Origin: Amorphophallus konjac
Taxonomy: Eukaryota; Streptophyta; Magnoliopsida; Alismatales; Araceae
Assembly (NCBI GenBank): GCA_022559845.1
Contig: CM040126.1
Coordinates: 124,224,886 to 124,288,885, forward strand
DNA length: 64,000 nt
Direction: 5' to 3'
Part shown: positions 44,723 to 55,479 of the stretch, in pieces
Layout of the letters: every line of letters starts with the position of its first letter
How positions within the stretch are numbered: the stretch's first letter is position 1
The notes under the pieces: model-generated
What the model was told of the DNA's origin: nothing
Databases searched by the model: none
Seen by the model: only the letters and a program-made list of their open reading frames with translations
Translations under genes and position numbers: made by a program

Positions 44723-46027
44723 TGTGAATCATGGAAAATAATCCACTTTTAAGAAAAATAGGCATAGTGCATAAGAAGAATAATGAAAAAGGGAGTAAAA
44801 GAGCACGTGGTGCTACTAAGGAGAGTGATCGCCAGAGGGGTTACCTCAATAAGAAGAAAAGATGATCGCGAATACCTGGTGGTAATAGGATGCGGGATGG
44901 ATGTGGGTTCCTTCCTCCACCTTCTATCGGCCGGCTGATGAAGGGGGTTTTTCCTCTTTGATTACCTTTGATCAAAGAATAAACAAATAAAAGAAAAGGA
45001 GATTAGCCAAACGTGAGTGTAGTATCAATCCAAAGATGAAAGATGGTGATGAAAGAAGAGCATAAAGTATGCACCTTTTGTTTGTTTTAAAACCCTTAGA
45101 GAATTAGGGAGAGGAAAAGAGATGCATTGAAAAACTAATGCAAGGAAAAAGCTATACGATGATGAACAGAGATGAATGAAGACAACAAACGAAGATAAGA
45201 AAAGATCCCTGCTGTTCCTGTAAACAGTAAAGGGAAAACACCTTGGATGCGGCAGCAGGAGGAAGCAGAGAGCTTCTGTATGTATACGTGCGTCTAACCT
45301 CTGTAACAACTCATAACTCACGATTCTTTCTTAACAGCTCTGCTTCTAACCTTGCACCCGTTAACCTCCCTGTAACCTCACGCGAGATCAACCAGGGGAC
45401 TCTTTTATAAGGTTTCGATCAAGATAAACACAGATTTGGGAAGATAAGAATAGGCAGTGGTCATCAATGGCAAGGACTCTAGTTCCCAGATCGAGCAAGG
45501 TGATCAAGAAAGGCAGGGAACTCTTTAGGAAATGTGAGTTTAAGCAGAACACGAAAGGGTGAGACACGACCTACCAAAGGGCATCAATTACAAATTGACG
45601 ACCACCTCTAGGACGTTAATTCAAAACACGACCGGGATAAAGGCGTCACTTCCCGGATTCAATTTTGGTAATAAAAGCCTTCTTAAAAAAAATGTAAAGA
45701 GACGCCTGCAGCAATGGCGTTAAACAAAAACAGGCCCTATGGAAGGACGTTAATCATTGATTTTGCAATTTGAGCGATACTCGTAAAATACCAGGAATTG
45801 ACGCCCTTCCCTGTGGTCGTCCTTTCTTAAGAACACGCCCCAGATTAGGGCGCTATTTAAAACACGCCCCTCTTCAAGTCGTTAATCACCAAAAACCCAA
45901 GAATAAATCATAAAAACACACAAAAATAGAAAAACTTTATATTATAGAAATATTGAAGTTCACTTTGGGGCGTTAACATAGTGACATGAGATTTGATCAA
46001 CATAGCGTCAATTTTGGCGTGTCTACA
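44723..46027 (-). repeat. 3' LTR of the Tat-like element
   Basis: 1305 bp, plus-strand ends TGTGAATC and GTGTCTACA, so the LTR is TGT...ACA. Minus-strand TATA box CCTTATAAAAG at 45402-45412. The block 44825-44945 is shared with the solo-LTR-like element at 13589-13745. Dyad units occupy 45590-45980. No partner LTR in the window, so the left boundary relies on loss of Gypsy-3 similarity. Confidence 0.75.
45590..45980. repeat. ACGCCC/GGGCGT and ACGACC/GGTCGT dyads, Tat-like LTR
   Basis: Units such as ACGACCACCTCTAGGACGTT, ACGACCGGGATAAAGGCGTC, ACGCCTGCAGCAATGGCGTT, ACGCCCTTCCCTGTGGTCGT, ACGCCCCAGATTAGGGCGCT and ACGCCCCTCTTCAAGTCGTT. They commonly lie within AATTG...(T/C)AATT. Confidence 0.85.
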
Positions 46028-46040
46028 GCTGCCCCACCTT
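46028..46040 (-). other. candidate polypurine tract of the Tat-like element
   Basis: Minus strand AAGGTGGGGCAGC immediately before the LTR start TGTAGACACGCC. Its purine richness on the minus strand sets the element orientation. Confidence 0.75.
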
Positions 46041-47364
46041 GGCGTCTGCTTTGGAAGGGAGTGAGACGGAATGAAGGTGAAAGTGCAATAAGTAAAATGA
46101 AGTAGAGCGAACTGATAAGTAGATGCCAAAGTGTGATGTGACACGCCTCAGACACTAAGCATGGAAAATCTTTCCAAGATTCAAAGTGAAACAAACTCCG
46201 GGTGATTCCAAGGAAGCATCGATTTGCTGGATAAAGGAGACTAAACTAAGCAAATAAAATGTGCGCGTGGGCACGATAAGGAGACACCATTGGAGAGCGG
46301 TTATCAGCCAATGTGGACGTGCTACAACCAAGGTGGATTTGTAGAAAAATAAAGGGAATTGAGATGAAGACCCAGCAAAGGAACAGTTTCAAGGAACTAG
46401 CCTGAGCGGCTTCAAAGAGAATAAAGTACTCAATTTGGAGTGGAATATCTCATGTCAACTCAATCAAGAGCGAGTGACCTTCATTATTGCCATAATATGA
46501 AGATTTTCAGCATGAAGCTCAAAGTCCTATATGATGCATGCTGGGCTAAAAGGAAAAGATAAAACAAACTAAAAATAAAAAATAATCAAGGACAATATTG
46601 TTAAGCCATCTAGATTTGGTCAAGAATCCAGATCTCTGAGCTGACACTAAACCGAAGCCCGTTTGTCCGCGCATCAACCCAGAAAAGTGGAACTATCGTC
46701 CCAGACCTTTAATGACTCAACGGCCTATCCGTGTGATCAAGACTCTCCTGGAATTATCACCGTTTTTTGATGAAGGGGAACTCAAATTCCAGGTTCATCA
46801 GAACCACAAGGTCCTTGATATGCTATAATAGCGTAGAATACCATATAGTAACAATGCTTACAGGAAAGAAATACAAAAACAGAGCGATGATACTCCGACA
46901 CATGACCCACGCTCCTCGAACTCTGCAATCTTCTGCACTCAAAAGTTCATTAGTTCTCTCAAAGCAAAGCAAAATATGATCATAAGTGCTTAACCAAAAA
47001 TAACTCCAATTAAAAGATAGCACTTAAGTTCATCAAAGCATATGGAGAATCAAATATGCAAGTCAACAAAATAACGACTGGAGTTCATGGCGTCAACATA
47101 TGAAAGACGACTGACATCAAGGCGTCAAAATATGAAAAACTCCCTTCATCAAGGCGTTAAATGCACCGAGAGTTCAAGAAGAAGACGACCCTCCTGGAGA
47201 CGCGAAATAAAACACGACCTCGGTCAAGTCGTCAATTCTACAATTGACGCCCCAAGAGAGGACGTTAATTAACAACGCGCTTCCGTCTCCAATTCGAAAG
47301 CTAAGCCCAATCCTAATTGTAATCAACCTGCAACTCCGAACGGGCATTAAACTCTCCAAACTTC
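46041..47364. other. spacer between 3' LTR and PMD-1, with dyads near the promoter
   Basis: No coding evidence. From 47085 to 47285 it contains several ACG(C/A)C...G(G/T)CGT half-sites and units (GGCGTCAACATATGAAAGACGACTGACATCAAGGCGTC, ACGACCTCGGTCAAGTCGTC and ACGCCCCAAGAGAGGACGTT among them). They end about 80 bp upstream of the PMD-1 TATA box. Confidence 0.6.
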
Positions 47365-47372
47365 TATAAATA
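47365..47372 (+). promoter_or_regulatory. TATA box of PMD-1
   Basis: TATAAATA, 111 bp upstream of the PMD-1 ATG at 47483, the distance expected for a plant promoter with an 80-base leader. The dyad cluster at 47085-47285 lies directly upstream. Confidence 0.75.
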
Positions 47373-47482
47373 GGAAGAAACTTCCTTATGATCAAAGCAC
47401 ATTCATCGAATTCCTGCTTCTTCTGCTTCCTCTGTCTGTTCACAGGTGCTGTGACCGCTCAAGCTCTACCTGCAGACCAAAG

Positions 47483-48836
47483 ATGGAGAGAGCTATTAAA
47501 AGATCCAAGAGTTCCACTCTCAGACTAACCGAAATCAATGGGCATATCAGCAGTCGAATTGCCATGAACCAGGTAAAGTGGAATTGTTTCTTTCTGTTCT
47601 TTCTTTCATATCTTCATAGTCCTTCTGTTCTGTATTCTCATCCTTCTCTCTGTTCCTTTCTTTTACCTACAGGATTATCCAAATGTTCCAGGAGCCAGGA
47701 GATTCACAAAGATTAAGTGGCTGCCTCTTCTTCTCTCCAAGTTCTCTTCAGACATGAGGGTCTACTTAGCAAGATGGCACCTCTTAAGCCTAGTCACCCA
47801 TGCCAAACATTATGACCAGATTCACCTTGATTGGGCTGCCATAGGAGCTCTAATTGAAATATGGCACCCTTCCACTCATACCTTCCCATTCTCAACTTTT
47901 GAGGCCTCAATCTTGTTAGAAGAACAAGAGATGATCTTAGGCTTAAAGAGAATGAAGCTAGGAGATGAGGAAAAAAAGGCCATCATGCCAAGACCAGTTT
48001 CTTCACATGAGCTACTAACAAGTTTAATTCCCAGCCCAAACTTAATGAACCAAATCAAAGCTACAAAAGGAATCAATCTCTTAAAGCTTGCTTCTTGGGT
48101 GTACAAGAGATCCGATCAAGCTAAAGAAGATGCAGAGATAGAACGGGTGGCAAAAGCTTTCGTGGTATGCTTGGCAGGAGCAATCCTATTTCCATCCACA
48201 GAAGACTTCCTAGAGGAAACCCAATTAAGTGCAATAGTGAGCCTATGGGAAGGAGAGAGAGCGGGAGTGTCAATTCTAGCCTATCTCTATAGCGGGCTTA
48301 CCTCGGCGGCAATGGGAAGACCCATCTATGGATGCATGCTAGCACTCTCAAGTTGGGTAGATCTCCACTTCAAGTTCGATCCCTGTGAGGAGACCCAACA
48401 ACCTTCTAGAATCTTCTCAAAAAGCCCACTCTCTTACATGACCGGTTCATTAGGAATAAGCAATAGGGTGATGAACCAGATACCTCAAATCAAAAAGAGA
48501 ATGGAATGGAGAGAACATCTCAAGGTAATGCCAAAGAACCTTTTTACTTGCGCCCCGGGAATACTCAAGATTCAAGAACTCCGCGCACGATTCTCCCCTG
48601 GCAAGGACCTTCGACTCATAGGCGCTTCAGAATTTGTGCTATACAACTCACACAGGTGTCTTCCTCAACTTGGGCTTCCAGGGCAAATATTTGAAGATCC
48701 ATCTCATCTCCCTCCGATCAAGACACGGGATCTCGACAGCAACGAAGATGGAGAAGAGTGCACAACTATCCAAGCTCTGTGGAAAATCAACAAGGCTCAT
48801 CATCCTGTGGAGAACTTAGAAGAAGATAGAGAATAG
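47483..48836 (+). CDS. PMD-1: plant mobile domain / DUF7745-like protein, two exons, apparently intact
   Basis: Exon 1 is 47483-47572 (30 codons, MERAIKRSKSSTLRL...). The intron is 47573-47672 (GT...CTACAG) and exon 2 is 47673-48836; the phases join cleanly to give 417 residues. Residues about 40-100 hold the PMD-type core: HYDQIHLDWAAIGALIEIWH followed by STHTFPFSTFEAS and EEQEMILGL, that is, a trihelical 'work/fit, H-F-F, pattern T-L-E-E' layout. Residues about 140-230 form a second helical part (AKAFVVCLAGAILFPS). The tail from 385 is acidic (DSNEDGEE). Family function is poorly known: the domain is shared by host MAIN/MAIL silencing-related proteins and many transposons. No stop or frameshift is seen, unlike everything else nearby. 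Antisense to its retrotransposon, with own TATA box and poly(A) signal. Confidence 0.82.
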
Positions 48837-48908
48837 TGGAAGTCTTATGTAATTGCTTTAAGGATCCTGAGGCCCAAAATGGCTCACTGAACGCAATGTA
48901 ATCTTTTC

Positions 48909-48914
48909 AATAAA
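48909..48914 (+). terminator. poly(A) signal of PMD-1
   Basis: AATAAA 73 bp after the PMD-1 stop, followed by AT-rich sequence and CAATAATGATATTTTG. Position fits a plant near-upstream element. Confidence 0.6.
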
Positions 48915-48984
48915 CAATAATGATATTTTGATTGAGCATATTAACACAGTGTTTCTGATCAAATCTTCCAATGACCCGCGGTTC

Positions 48985-49410
48985 TGTTGCAAATAACGAC
49001 TCAGCCAATGTCGTCAATTCCATAAATGACGCCTCAGCATACGTCGTCTTCAATGATTGATCTCTCATAATTGACGCCTTCACCGGTGGGCGTTAACTGA
49101 ATAACGACTTAAGACAAGGCATTAATTTATTCAAATTCCCAAAAGATATTCGTTGAAATTCCAAAAGTAACGCCTTCAGCAAAGTCACGTTTCATACAAG
49201 CAACGCCTCCAACTCAGACGTTAATCAAAAATAGTAATGATGATTTCCATCGCATCAATCAATCTCCATTTAATGCTTCTGACGACGGTTATCATTCCCC
49301 ATGCCAAAGAAATTAATGCCCCAGATAGCGTCATCCATTGTCAAGAAACGCCCATGGTTTCAGTCGTCAATTCCATAAGACACGGCCTTCCTTAGGTCGT
49401 CAATTCTTTT
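48985..49410. repeat. dyad array between PMD-1 and PMD-2
   Basis: Units ACGACTCAGCCAATGTCGTC, ACGCCTCAGCATACGTCGTC, ACGCCTTCACCGGTGGGCGTT, ACGACTTAAGACAAGGCATT, ACGCCTTCAGCAAAGTCACGT, ACGCCTCCAACTCAGACGTT, ACGCCCATGGTTTCAGTCGTC and ACGGCCTTCCTTAGGTCGTC. Linkers are of the AATTCCATAA type. It fills the putative PMD-2 promoter; no clear TATA box was found there. Confidence 0.85.
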
Positions 49411-49558
49411 TGACCGTTCAACTTTTCTTTCCCTCCTTTCTTCTTCTTCCTTCGTCCACTTTCCTTTCTTTCTTCTGCAAACCCTAACCGAAGAACCTCC
49501 CCCATCTCTCTCATTCTCTCTCATTCTCTACACCCCTCTCTACACCCTGGCCTTAGCC

Positions 49559-52500
49559 ATGGCCGGCGGTGGACACAAACACCAACGGGTTTCCACCCCG
49601 GAGGTGGTGGATTTGGGCGAGGACCTCTACGCCGAGGAGGAGGTTCCCCCCGTGGCGGTTGAGGAAGATCCGGCGGCGGCGGCCGGCGACGCACCAGCGA
49701 CGGCGGCCGGCGACGGGGAAGAGCGAGAAGACGAAGGGCATGAAGAGGGAGGAGACGAGGAAGAAGAAGAGGAAGAAGAAGAGGAAGAAGATGAAGGCGA
49801 AGGCGGTGACGGCGAACCAACGGCGGTGGTCGTGCCTCGCCGCGGCCAACTCCGACGGCCACGGCAGCCACGGCCCGAACTCCGGGGAGAACTAACAGGA
49901 CCCAAACGACAGAAGGCAAGCCCCCCCCAACCCTCTCTTCCATTTTTTTTATTTTTATTTCCAATTTCACTCCATTTCCCTAGCCATCGGGGGAGAAAAC
50001 CAGAGATTCAGAAAGAAGACGCCCCCAGGGGTGTCATGAATTAAAGAAAAGACAGCCATACCTGGGGTCGTCAATTCATTTTCTTTATTTTGAAACAAAT
50101 TAATTTCATGAGAACACGCCCTGTAGCATGTCGTTAATTGGAATCATCATGTTTTATCAATCATGCCGTTAATTTCATACTTCTCAATTTTTTTCAATTA
50201 CCTCTTCAATATTAATGCCTTGATTTATATCTCGCATGCTGTTTTTATTTTATTTTCAAAAACCCTGGAAAACAACGCCCCCCATCGGGGCGTCAATTCA
50301 ACAGATAACGACCATAGGAGTGGTCATCTATTTCATTTTATTCCAGAAATTACTAAAAGTTCATTTTCAGAAAACGTCCCTCACAAGGGCGTTACCTAAA
50401 CAAATGACGACCCTGGGACGGGCGTCAATTAAAAAAAACCTTTAGGAATTTAGAAATTAACCACCAAACCATGCCCCCCCACAGGGGCGTCTCTTAAACA
50501 AACAACGACCTAGGGCAGGTCGTAAATTCAAAGCTCACTTAGAAACCACGCCCCCCTCAGGGGCGCCAATTAAGCAAACCACGACCCAAGGGCCGTCATT
50601 AATTAAATCAAACATCAACATCTTGAACCAAGGCAATTAAGTGAATTTCAGCATGAATAATTGATTAATTAAGCCAAAATTTCTTTCTTTATGCATGCAG
50701 GGGTTGATGAGGACACGGATCTCCTGGGTCATGGTCCGAGCAGCATATTACGGCCTCCCCGAGTTCCAGAGAGCCAGGGTAGATGCTATGGGGTTCGGGG
50801 CCTTCCTTAGCATAGAGCCAGTTAGACCAGACCTACCGCTTATCCAGGTTCTGAGGGAGAGGTGGGATAGGACTAGCCGGACATTCCTGATGCCTTGGGG
50901 TCATATGGTCCCTACCCTGGAGGATGTAGCTAGGATCACAGGACTGAGGGTAGATGGTGAGGCAGTGAGCGGGATCACCTTACCAGACTATACCGAGCTT
51001 GCCCAGAGACTGCTAGGGTTAGAGATGGTCTACGAGACACCTAGCGAGTGTAGGACTATCTTTCGCACCGACCTAACTACAGTGATGGGCTTAGGGGATG
51101 CTAGGCATAGGTCAGGGGAGTCCTTAGAGTAGTTCTCACAGAGATTGACCGAGGGGGCTAGGGCAGTCTATTGCCAGGACCCGACTGACAGGGAGAGAGC
51201 AGACCGAGACTTGAGGAGGTTTCTACTGCTGCTGCTCGGGAGGCTATTGCTCGGCACGAAGGGCGACGTCATCAACTGCCGATTCCTAGGGATCCTCGAG
51301 GACTTAGAGGGAGTCGGCATATACGCCTGGGGAGCGGCGCTGCTGTCGCACTTACTAGCCGACCTGTCCACGGGGACAGGACGAGAGACGATCGTCAGTG
51401 GCTTCTCACCTTTTCTTCAGGTATGCACTTATATATTTTTTCCCTTCTTTTTTTTCTTTTTCTTCTTTTTTATGCATGGGAATGCCTCACTAATGCAATG
51501 CATGGATGCAGGTTTGGAGCCATCTGTACATGCCCATGGGGCGTGTCGATCCACGGCCTGGACGTGAGGGGGCTTTCCCTCTAGCACGGCACTGGCTGCC
51601 AGTCGTTTTCGGTGCCCCACTCGGCTACGAGTTGTGGGTGCTACGGAGAGAGTTCCGAGACTTCCCTCCCTCGCTGGTATGAATGTTATGCATTTTTTTA
51701 TGTTTATTTGAATTTATTATGATTATGATGAGATGACATGCATGTTCATGGATGCAGGTGCGATGGAGGCCTTACGAGGGGATGACCGACGAGGGCCGGC
51801 CATGGGTCGTAGCAGGGTGACCTCGCTTTGAGCATGAGCTTTGGGTTCACTGCTTGAGCGAGATCGAGACGTTACGGCTTAGACTGGTGATGAGGACCCT
51901 GGGTCTACACCAGGAGTGGATAGAGGTCGGGGAGCCGCGAGGGATCGAAAAGAAGACACGCGGTCGCACGAAGGCGATCGACTAGAGAGTGTGGTTCGAG
52001 GACCAGTACGCCGACTGGCGGCGAGGCGGGACCCGAGTCACTTCCCAGGCGACCGACAGCTCCGAGTACCTCCGGCGCTACTGGGAGGTATACGCCGACC
52101 GACCCAGATGAGGGTCCTAGGGGTATGTATGAATGCACTTATTTCTAAATTGAATGCAAATGCTTATGTGACTATCATGTGATCAATATGTAATGGATGC
52201 AGGATCCACGAGACATAGCAGCGATGGATGCCCAGGCCCACCTACACAGCCTGGAGGACCAGCTGGCCACCACACGGGCGGACCTTGAGACCTGGTGAGT
52301 GTTAAGTTTATGCAAATGAATTTTTTTGTTGAATTATTGATGATTAGCCACTGACGATTTCAATGAATGCAGCGTGCCCAGCAGGGAGCCGTAGGGAGAG
52401 ATGCAAGGGAAGCCTCCAACTGGAGGGGACCCAGTGCAGAGGTGACCGCACTAGCAGAGCAGCTAGCGGGAGCGGTCACACGGGCCGAGGCTACAGAGCG

Positions 52501-52779
52501 CGACCTCGCCTCACGGGTAAATTCCAAAACTCAAACCTCATTCAATTATTGATTATATATTTCATTGTGCACTGATGAAATTCATTTTTTCAGACTGAGG
52601 AGCTTCGAGCCGCTCTCACTTGCGTATGCGAGGGACAGCAGGCGATGACTGCCCAGGTGAGTGATTTACTTTCCGTCATGTATGGCTTATTTCATGAATT
52701 ATTGCACAAAGGAACTGATGATTTATTTACCTGTTTGCAGACCAGACAGTTACAGGCGGCACGTACACAGGCTACCTGA
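49559..52779 (+). pseudogene. PMD-2: multi-exon plant mobile domain gene with coiled-coil tail, decayed
   Basis: Proposed exons: 49559-49915, 50701-51420, 51512-51676, 51758-52087, 52203-52294, 52373-52516, 52594-52656, 52741-52779. The start ATG is in CCATGG. Exon 1 encodes a Gly/Ala/Glu-rich acidic stretch (a long Glu run at about residues 60-80) and a basic end (TGPKRQK). It seems to use a GC donor (AAG|GCAAGC). Exon 2 holds the PMD core: MVRAAYYGLPEFQ, LIQVLRERWDRTSRTFLMPW, MVPTLEDVARITGL, GDVINCRFLGILED. Exon 3 has WSHLYMPMGRVDPRP and HWLPVVFGAPLGYELW. The last exons encode Ala/Gln/Arg coiled coil (MDAQAHLHSLEDQLATT). In-frame stops are at 51130, 51818 and 51983; phases agree for exons 1-5 but not cleanly for 5-6. 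Related genes are often annotated as 'phosphatase 7 long form homolog' without phosphatase activity. Confidence 0.78.
50015..50605. repeat. dyad array inside PMD-2 intron 1
   Basis: About eleven units in 590 bp: ACGCCCCCAGGGGTGTC, ACGCCCTGTAGCATGTCGTT, ACGCCCCCCATCGGGGCGTC, ACGACCATAGGAGTGGTCATC, ACGTCCCTCACAAGGGCGTT, ACGACCTAGGGCAGGTCGTA, ACGCCCCCCTCAGGGGCGCC and others. They stop about 100 bp before exon 2 and none enters an exon. Confidence 0.9.
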
Positions 52780-52879
52780 CACTTGTCATCCCAATTGAAC
52801 TTGACCCCCGGCTTAGTAAGCTCGTAAAACGGCCTACATCTTTGTGAATGCTGGGAGACGACCTGACACTTGTCATCCC
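52774..52879 (-). pseudogene. pol scrap of the Tat-like element between two 19-bp direct repeats
   Basis: The minus strand from about 52850 reads SQRCRPFYELTKPGVKFNWD followed by DKCQ, resembling the segment between reverse transcriptase and RNase H in Tat-lineage pol. It is flanked by a 19-bp direct repeat, ACCTGACACTTGTCATCCC, at 52774-52792 and 52861-52879; the repeat is itself the DDKCQV coding part. Copia-3 begins right after the second repeat. The PMD-2 stop codon lies in the first repeat. It looks like a deletion or repair junction with filler duplication. Confidence 0.6.
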
Positions 52880-55468
52880 TTTTAAAGATCCTTTTCACTG
52901 CACTAAAGTGAGACTCCTTAGGACTAGCCTAAAATCTAGCACATAAACACACTACAAACTGTATATCAGGCCTAGATGCTGTAAGATATAAAAGGGATCC
53001 GATCATACCTCGATACAGCTTTTGATCCATTATTTTACCTTTGGGGTCTTCATCAAGACTTGTTGAAATATCCATTGGAGCTGCAATTTTCTTGAGGTTT
53101 TCAAACTTGTATTTCTTCATAAGGTCCCTTATGTATTTGGACTGGGTGATGAAAGTTCCATTTTTTGTTTGAGTCACCTGCAGTCCAAGGAACAATTTTA
53201 GCTCACCCATTGAGCTCATCTAAAATTCTTGTGTCATTAAATCAGAAAATTCCTTACACAATTTGGGGTTAGTTGACCCAAACACAATGTCATCCACATA
53301 AATCTGAACAAGGAGAATGTATGTATGACTTACCTTGGTGAATAATGTTTGGTCAATCTCACCTCTTGTGAACTTCTTCTCGGTAAGGAATTTACTGAGC
53401 CTGTCATACCAAGCTCTAGGAGCTTGCTTCAAGTCATAAAGAGCTTTATTCAACTTATAAACATAATCAGGGAAGTCTAAGCATTCAAAGCCAGGAGGTT
53501 GTCTCACAAAGACATCCTCTTTTATTTCTCCATTGAGGAAAGTATATTTAACATCCATCTGCTGGAGAGTTATTCCTAATGAGTATGCATAAGCTAAAAC
53601 TATTCTAATTGCCTTTATCCTGGCTACAGGGGCAAATGACTCTTCAAAGTTAATTCTGAATTCTTGATTGTACCCCTGAGCAACAAGTCTGGCTTTATTT
53701 TTAACTACATTACCTAGCTCATCAGTTTTATTTCTAAAAACCTGTTTTGTCCCTATGACAGTCCCATGATCAGGAGGTGGGACCAGATGCCACATCTTGT
53801 TCCTGTCAAATTGATTAAGCTCCTCGTGCATGGCATTGATCCAATGCACATCTTTGAGGGCACTATCAATAGATTTAGGTTCTACATGAGAAACCAATGC
53901 ATATGCATTTAATTCATGTTGTGCTCTAAAGTAGCCTCTAGTCCTAGGGGGTTCATTTAAGTTACCAATGACATTATTTACTGGACGATCTCTTAAAAAT
54001 TTGATATTGATAACTTGGTTACCTTGACCTTCATTTACCTCCCCCTGAACTGCAGGCTCTTCTGCATTGTTTTCTTCAGGTTCTTCTTCATTATCTGATT
54101 GGTCTGCAGAGTTTCCTTCCTTCAGAATTTCTACATCATCTTCTTTCCTGCATAGACCAACATCAGACTTATTTAAGGACTCATCAAAGACAATATTGTA
54201 GATTCCTCAATAGTTCTAGAATTAAGGTTGTACACCCTATATGCTCTAGCATTTTCAGAATATCCAAGGAAAATTCCTGGATCACTTTTAGGTTCAATTT
54301 TATCAAGGTCTCTTTTATCATTAACGTGAATAAAACACTTACAACCAAAGACCTTGAAATGAGCAATTGAAGGCTTCTTACCTTTTAAAATCTCATAAGG
54401 TGTTTTTTGAGTAAACGACCTTACCATGGCTCGGTTAATTACATGACATGCAGTGTTGACTGCCTCTACCCAAAACTTCCTTAGTAGGCCTCCTTCAACT
54501 AGGAGTGTACAGGCCATCTCCACAAGTGTCTGGTTCCTCCTCTCCACCACTCCATTTTGCTATGGTGTCCTTGGTGAGGAGAACCGATGAGTAATCCCAT
54601 TGACCCTACAAAATTCATCAAATTGTGAGTTTTCAAACTCACCTCTATGATCAGACAAAATATTTTCAATTGAATTTTCATTTTTCTGCTTTATTTTCAA
54701 GTAGAACTCCTGAAATTCAGAAAATACATCATTTTTGTGTGTAATGAAAAAGACCCAAGTATATCTAGAGAAGTCATCCACTAATACATACCCATATCTC
54801 CTTCCTGATAGGCTGACTGATCTAGTTGGTCCAAAAAGGTCCATGTGTATCAGCTCATAAAGTTTGGAAGACATGTTTTCAGTTCTAGACTTGAATGACT
54901 TCCTAGTTTGCTTGGACTGTGTACATGCATTACATACTTTATTTTCCTTCTTAAATGAAATTTCAGGGAGTCCTCTAACCATGCTATGTTTATTCAATTT
55001 ATGCAAGACAGTGTAACTAGCATGTCCTAATCTATGATGCTACAGAAATGCTAAATCATCTTTATTAGCAGTGAGTAATAGATTAGTGTGAGCAACATCA
55101 TTTAAATCTACCATGTAGACATTATTTACTCTTTTACCAGAAAGTTTAACTACATCAGAATCAGGTTCATAAATTCTACAGCATTGGGAATCAAAAACAA
55201 CTCTATGCCCTTTATCACATAGCTGGCTGATACTAAGCAAGTTGTACACAAGACCATCAACCATCATAACTTCCTCAATGTAGCAGGTAGTACACTTACC
55301 TACCTTACCTGACCCGATGATTTTACCCTTAGTATTTCCTCCGAAGGTGACAAGGCCTCCATTCTTCTCAGTCAGCATGCAAAATTTAGCCTTGTCTCCT
55401 GTCATATGCCTGGAGTAGCCACTATCCAGGTACCACATGTTGTGCTTGGCTGCCAGGCATACCTGCAA
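52880..55468 (-). pseudogene. pol: Copia-3 pol: protease, integrase, reverse transcriptase (3' truncated)
   Basis: Protease LAAKHNMWYLDSGYSRHMTG near 55450-55400, with a canonical DSG. Integrase HHCC (HKLNKHSMVRG ... CNACTQSKQTRKSF), HMDLFGPTRSVSLSGRRYG with the first Asp, [16 protein letters not shown] with the second, then VERRNQTLVEM with the Glu. Then [17 protein letters not shown]. Reverse transcriptase [34 protein letters not shown], catalytic [14 protein letters not shown] near 53285. A stop at 53220 splits it; [19 protein letters not shown] ends the readable part. Breaks are near 55020, 54555, 54170-53900 and 53220. Confidence 0.92.
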
Positions 55469-55479
55469 TCACAGTCATG

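Larger units (their letters stand above)
44723..52879 (-). mobile_element. Tat-like Ty3/Gypsy element carrying two antisense plant-mobile-domain genes (truncated)
   Basis: Minus-strand element: 3' LTR 44723-46027, PPT at 46028, about 1.3 kb spacer, PMD-1 and PMD-2 on the plus strand (antisense to the element), and a scrap of pol on the minus strand at 52793-52860. Candidate target duplication TTTAT at 44718-44722. Extra antisense frames between pol and 3' LTR, some with the plant mobile domain, are established for the Tat lineage. The pol scrap resembles the RT-RNase H connection of that lineage. Gag, the rest of pol, PBS and 5' LTR are missing: the element ends at the junction with Copia-3. 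All its non-coding parts hold ACGCCC/GGGCGT dyads. Lineage assignment is inference from layout and the pol scrap. Confidence 0.7.

Noticed and set aside
49521..49970. Antisense Arg/Pro/Leu-rich open frames opposite PMD-2 exon 1
   Set aside because: Mirror of the Glu/Ala/Gly low-complexity exon; no splice sites or start context on that strand.
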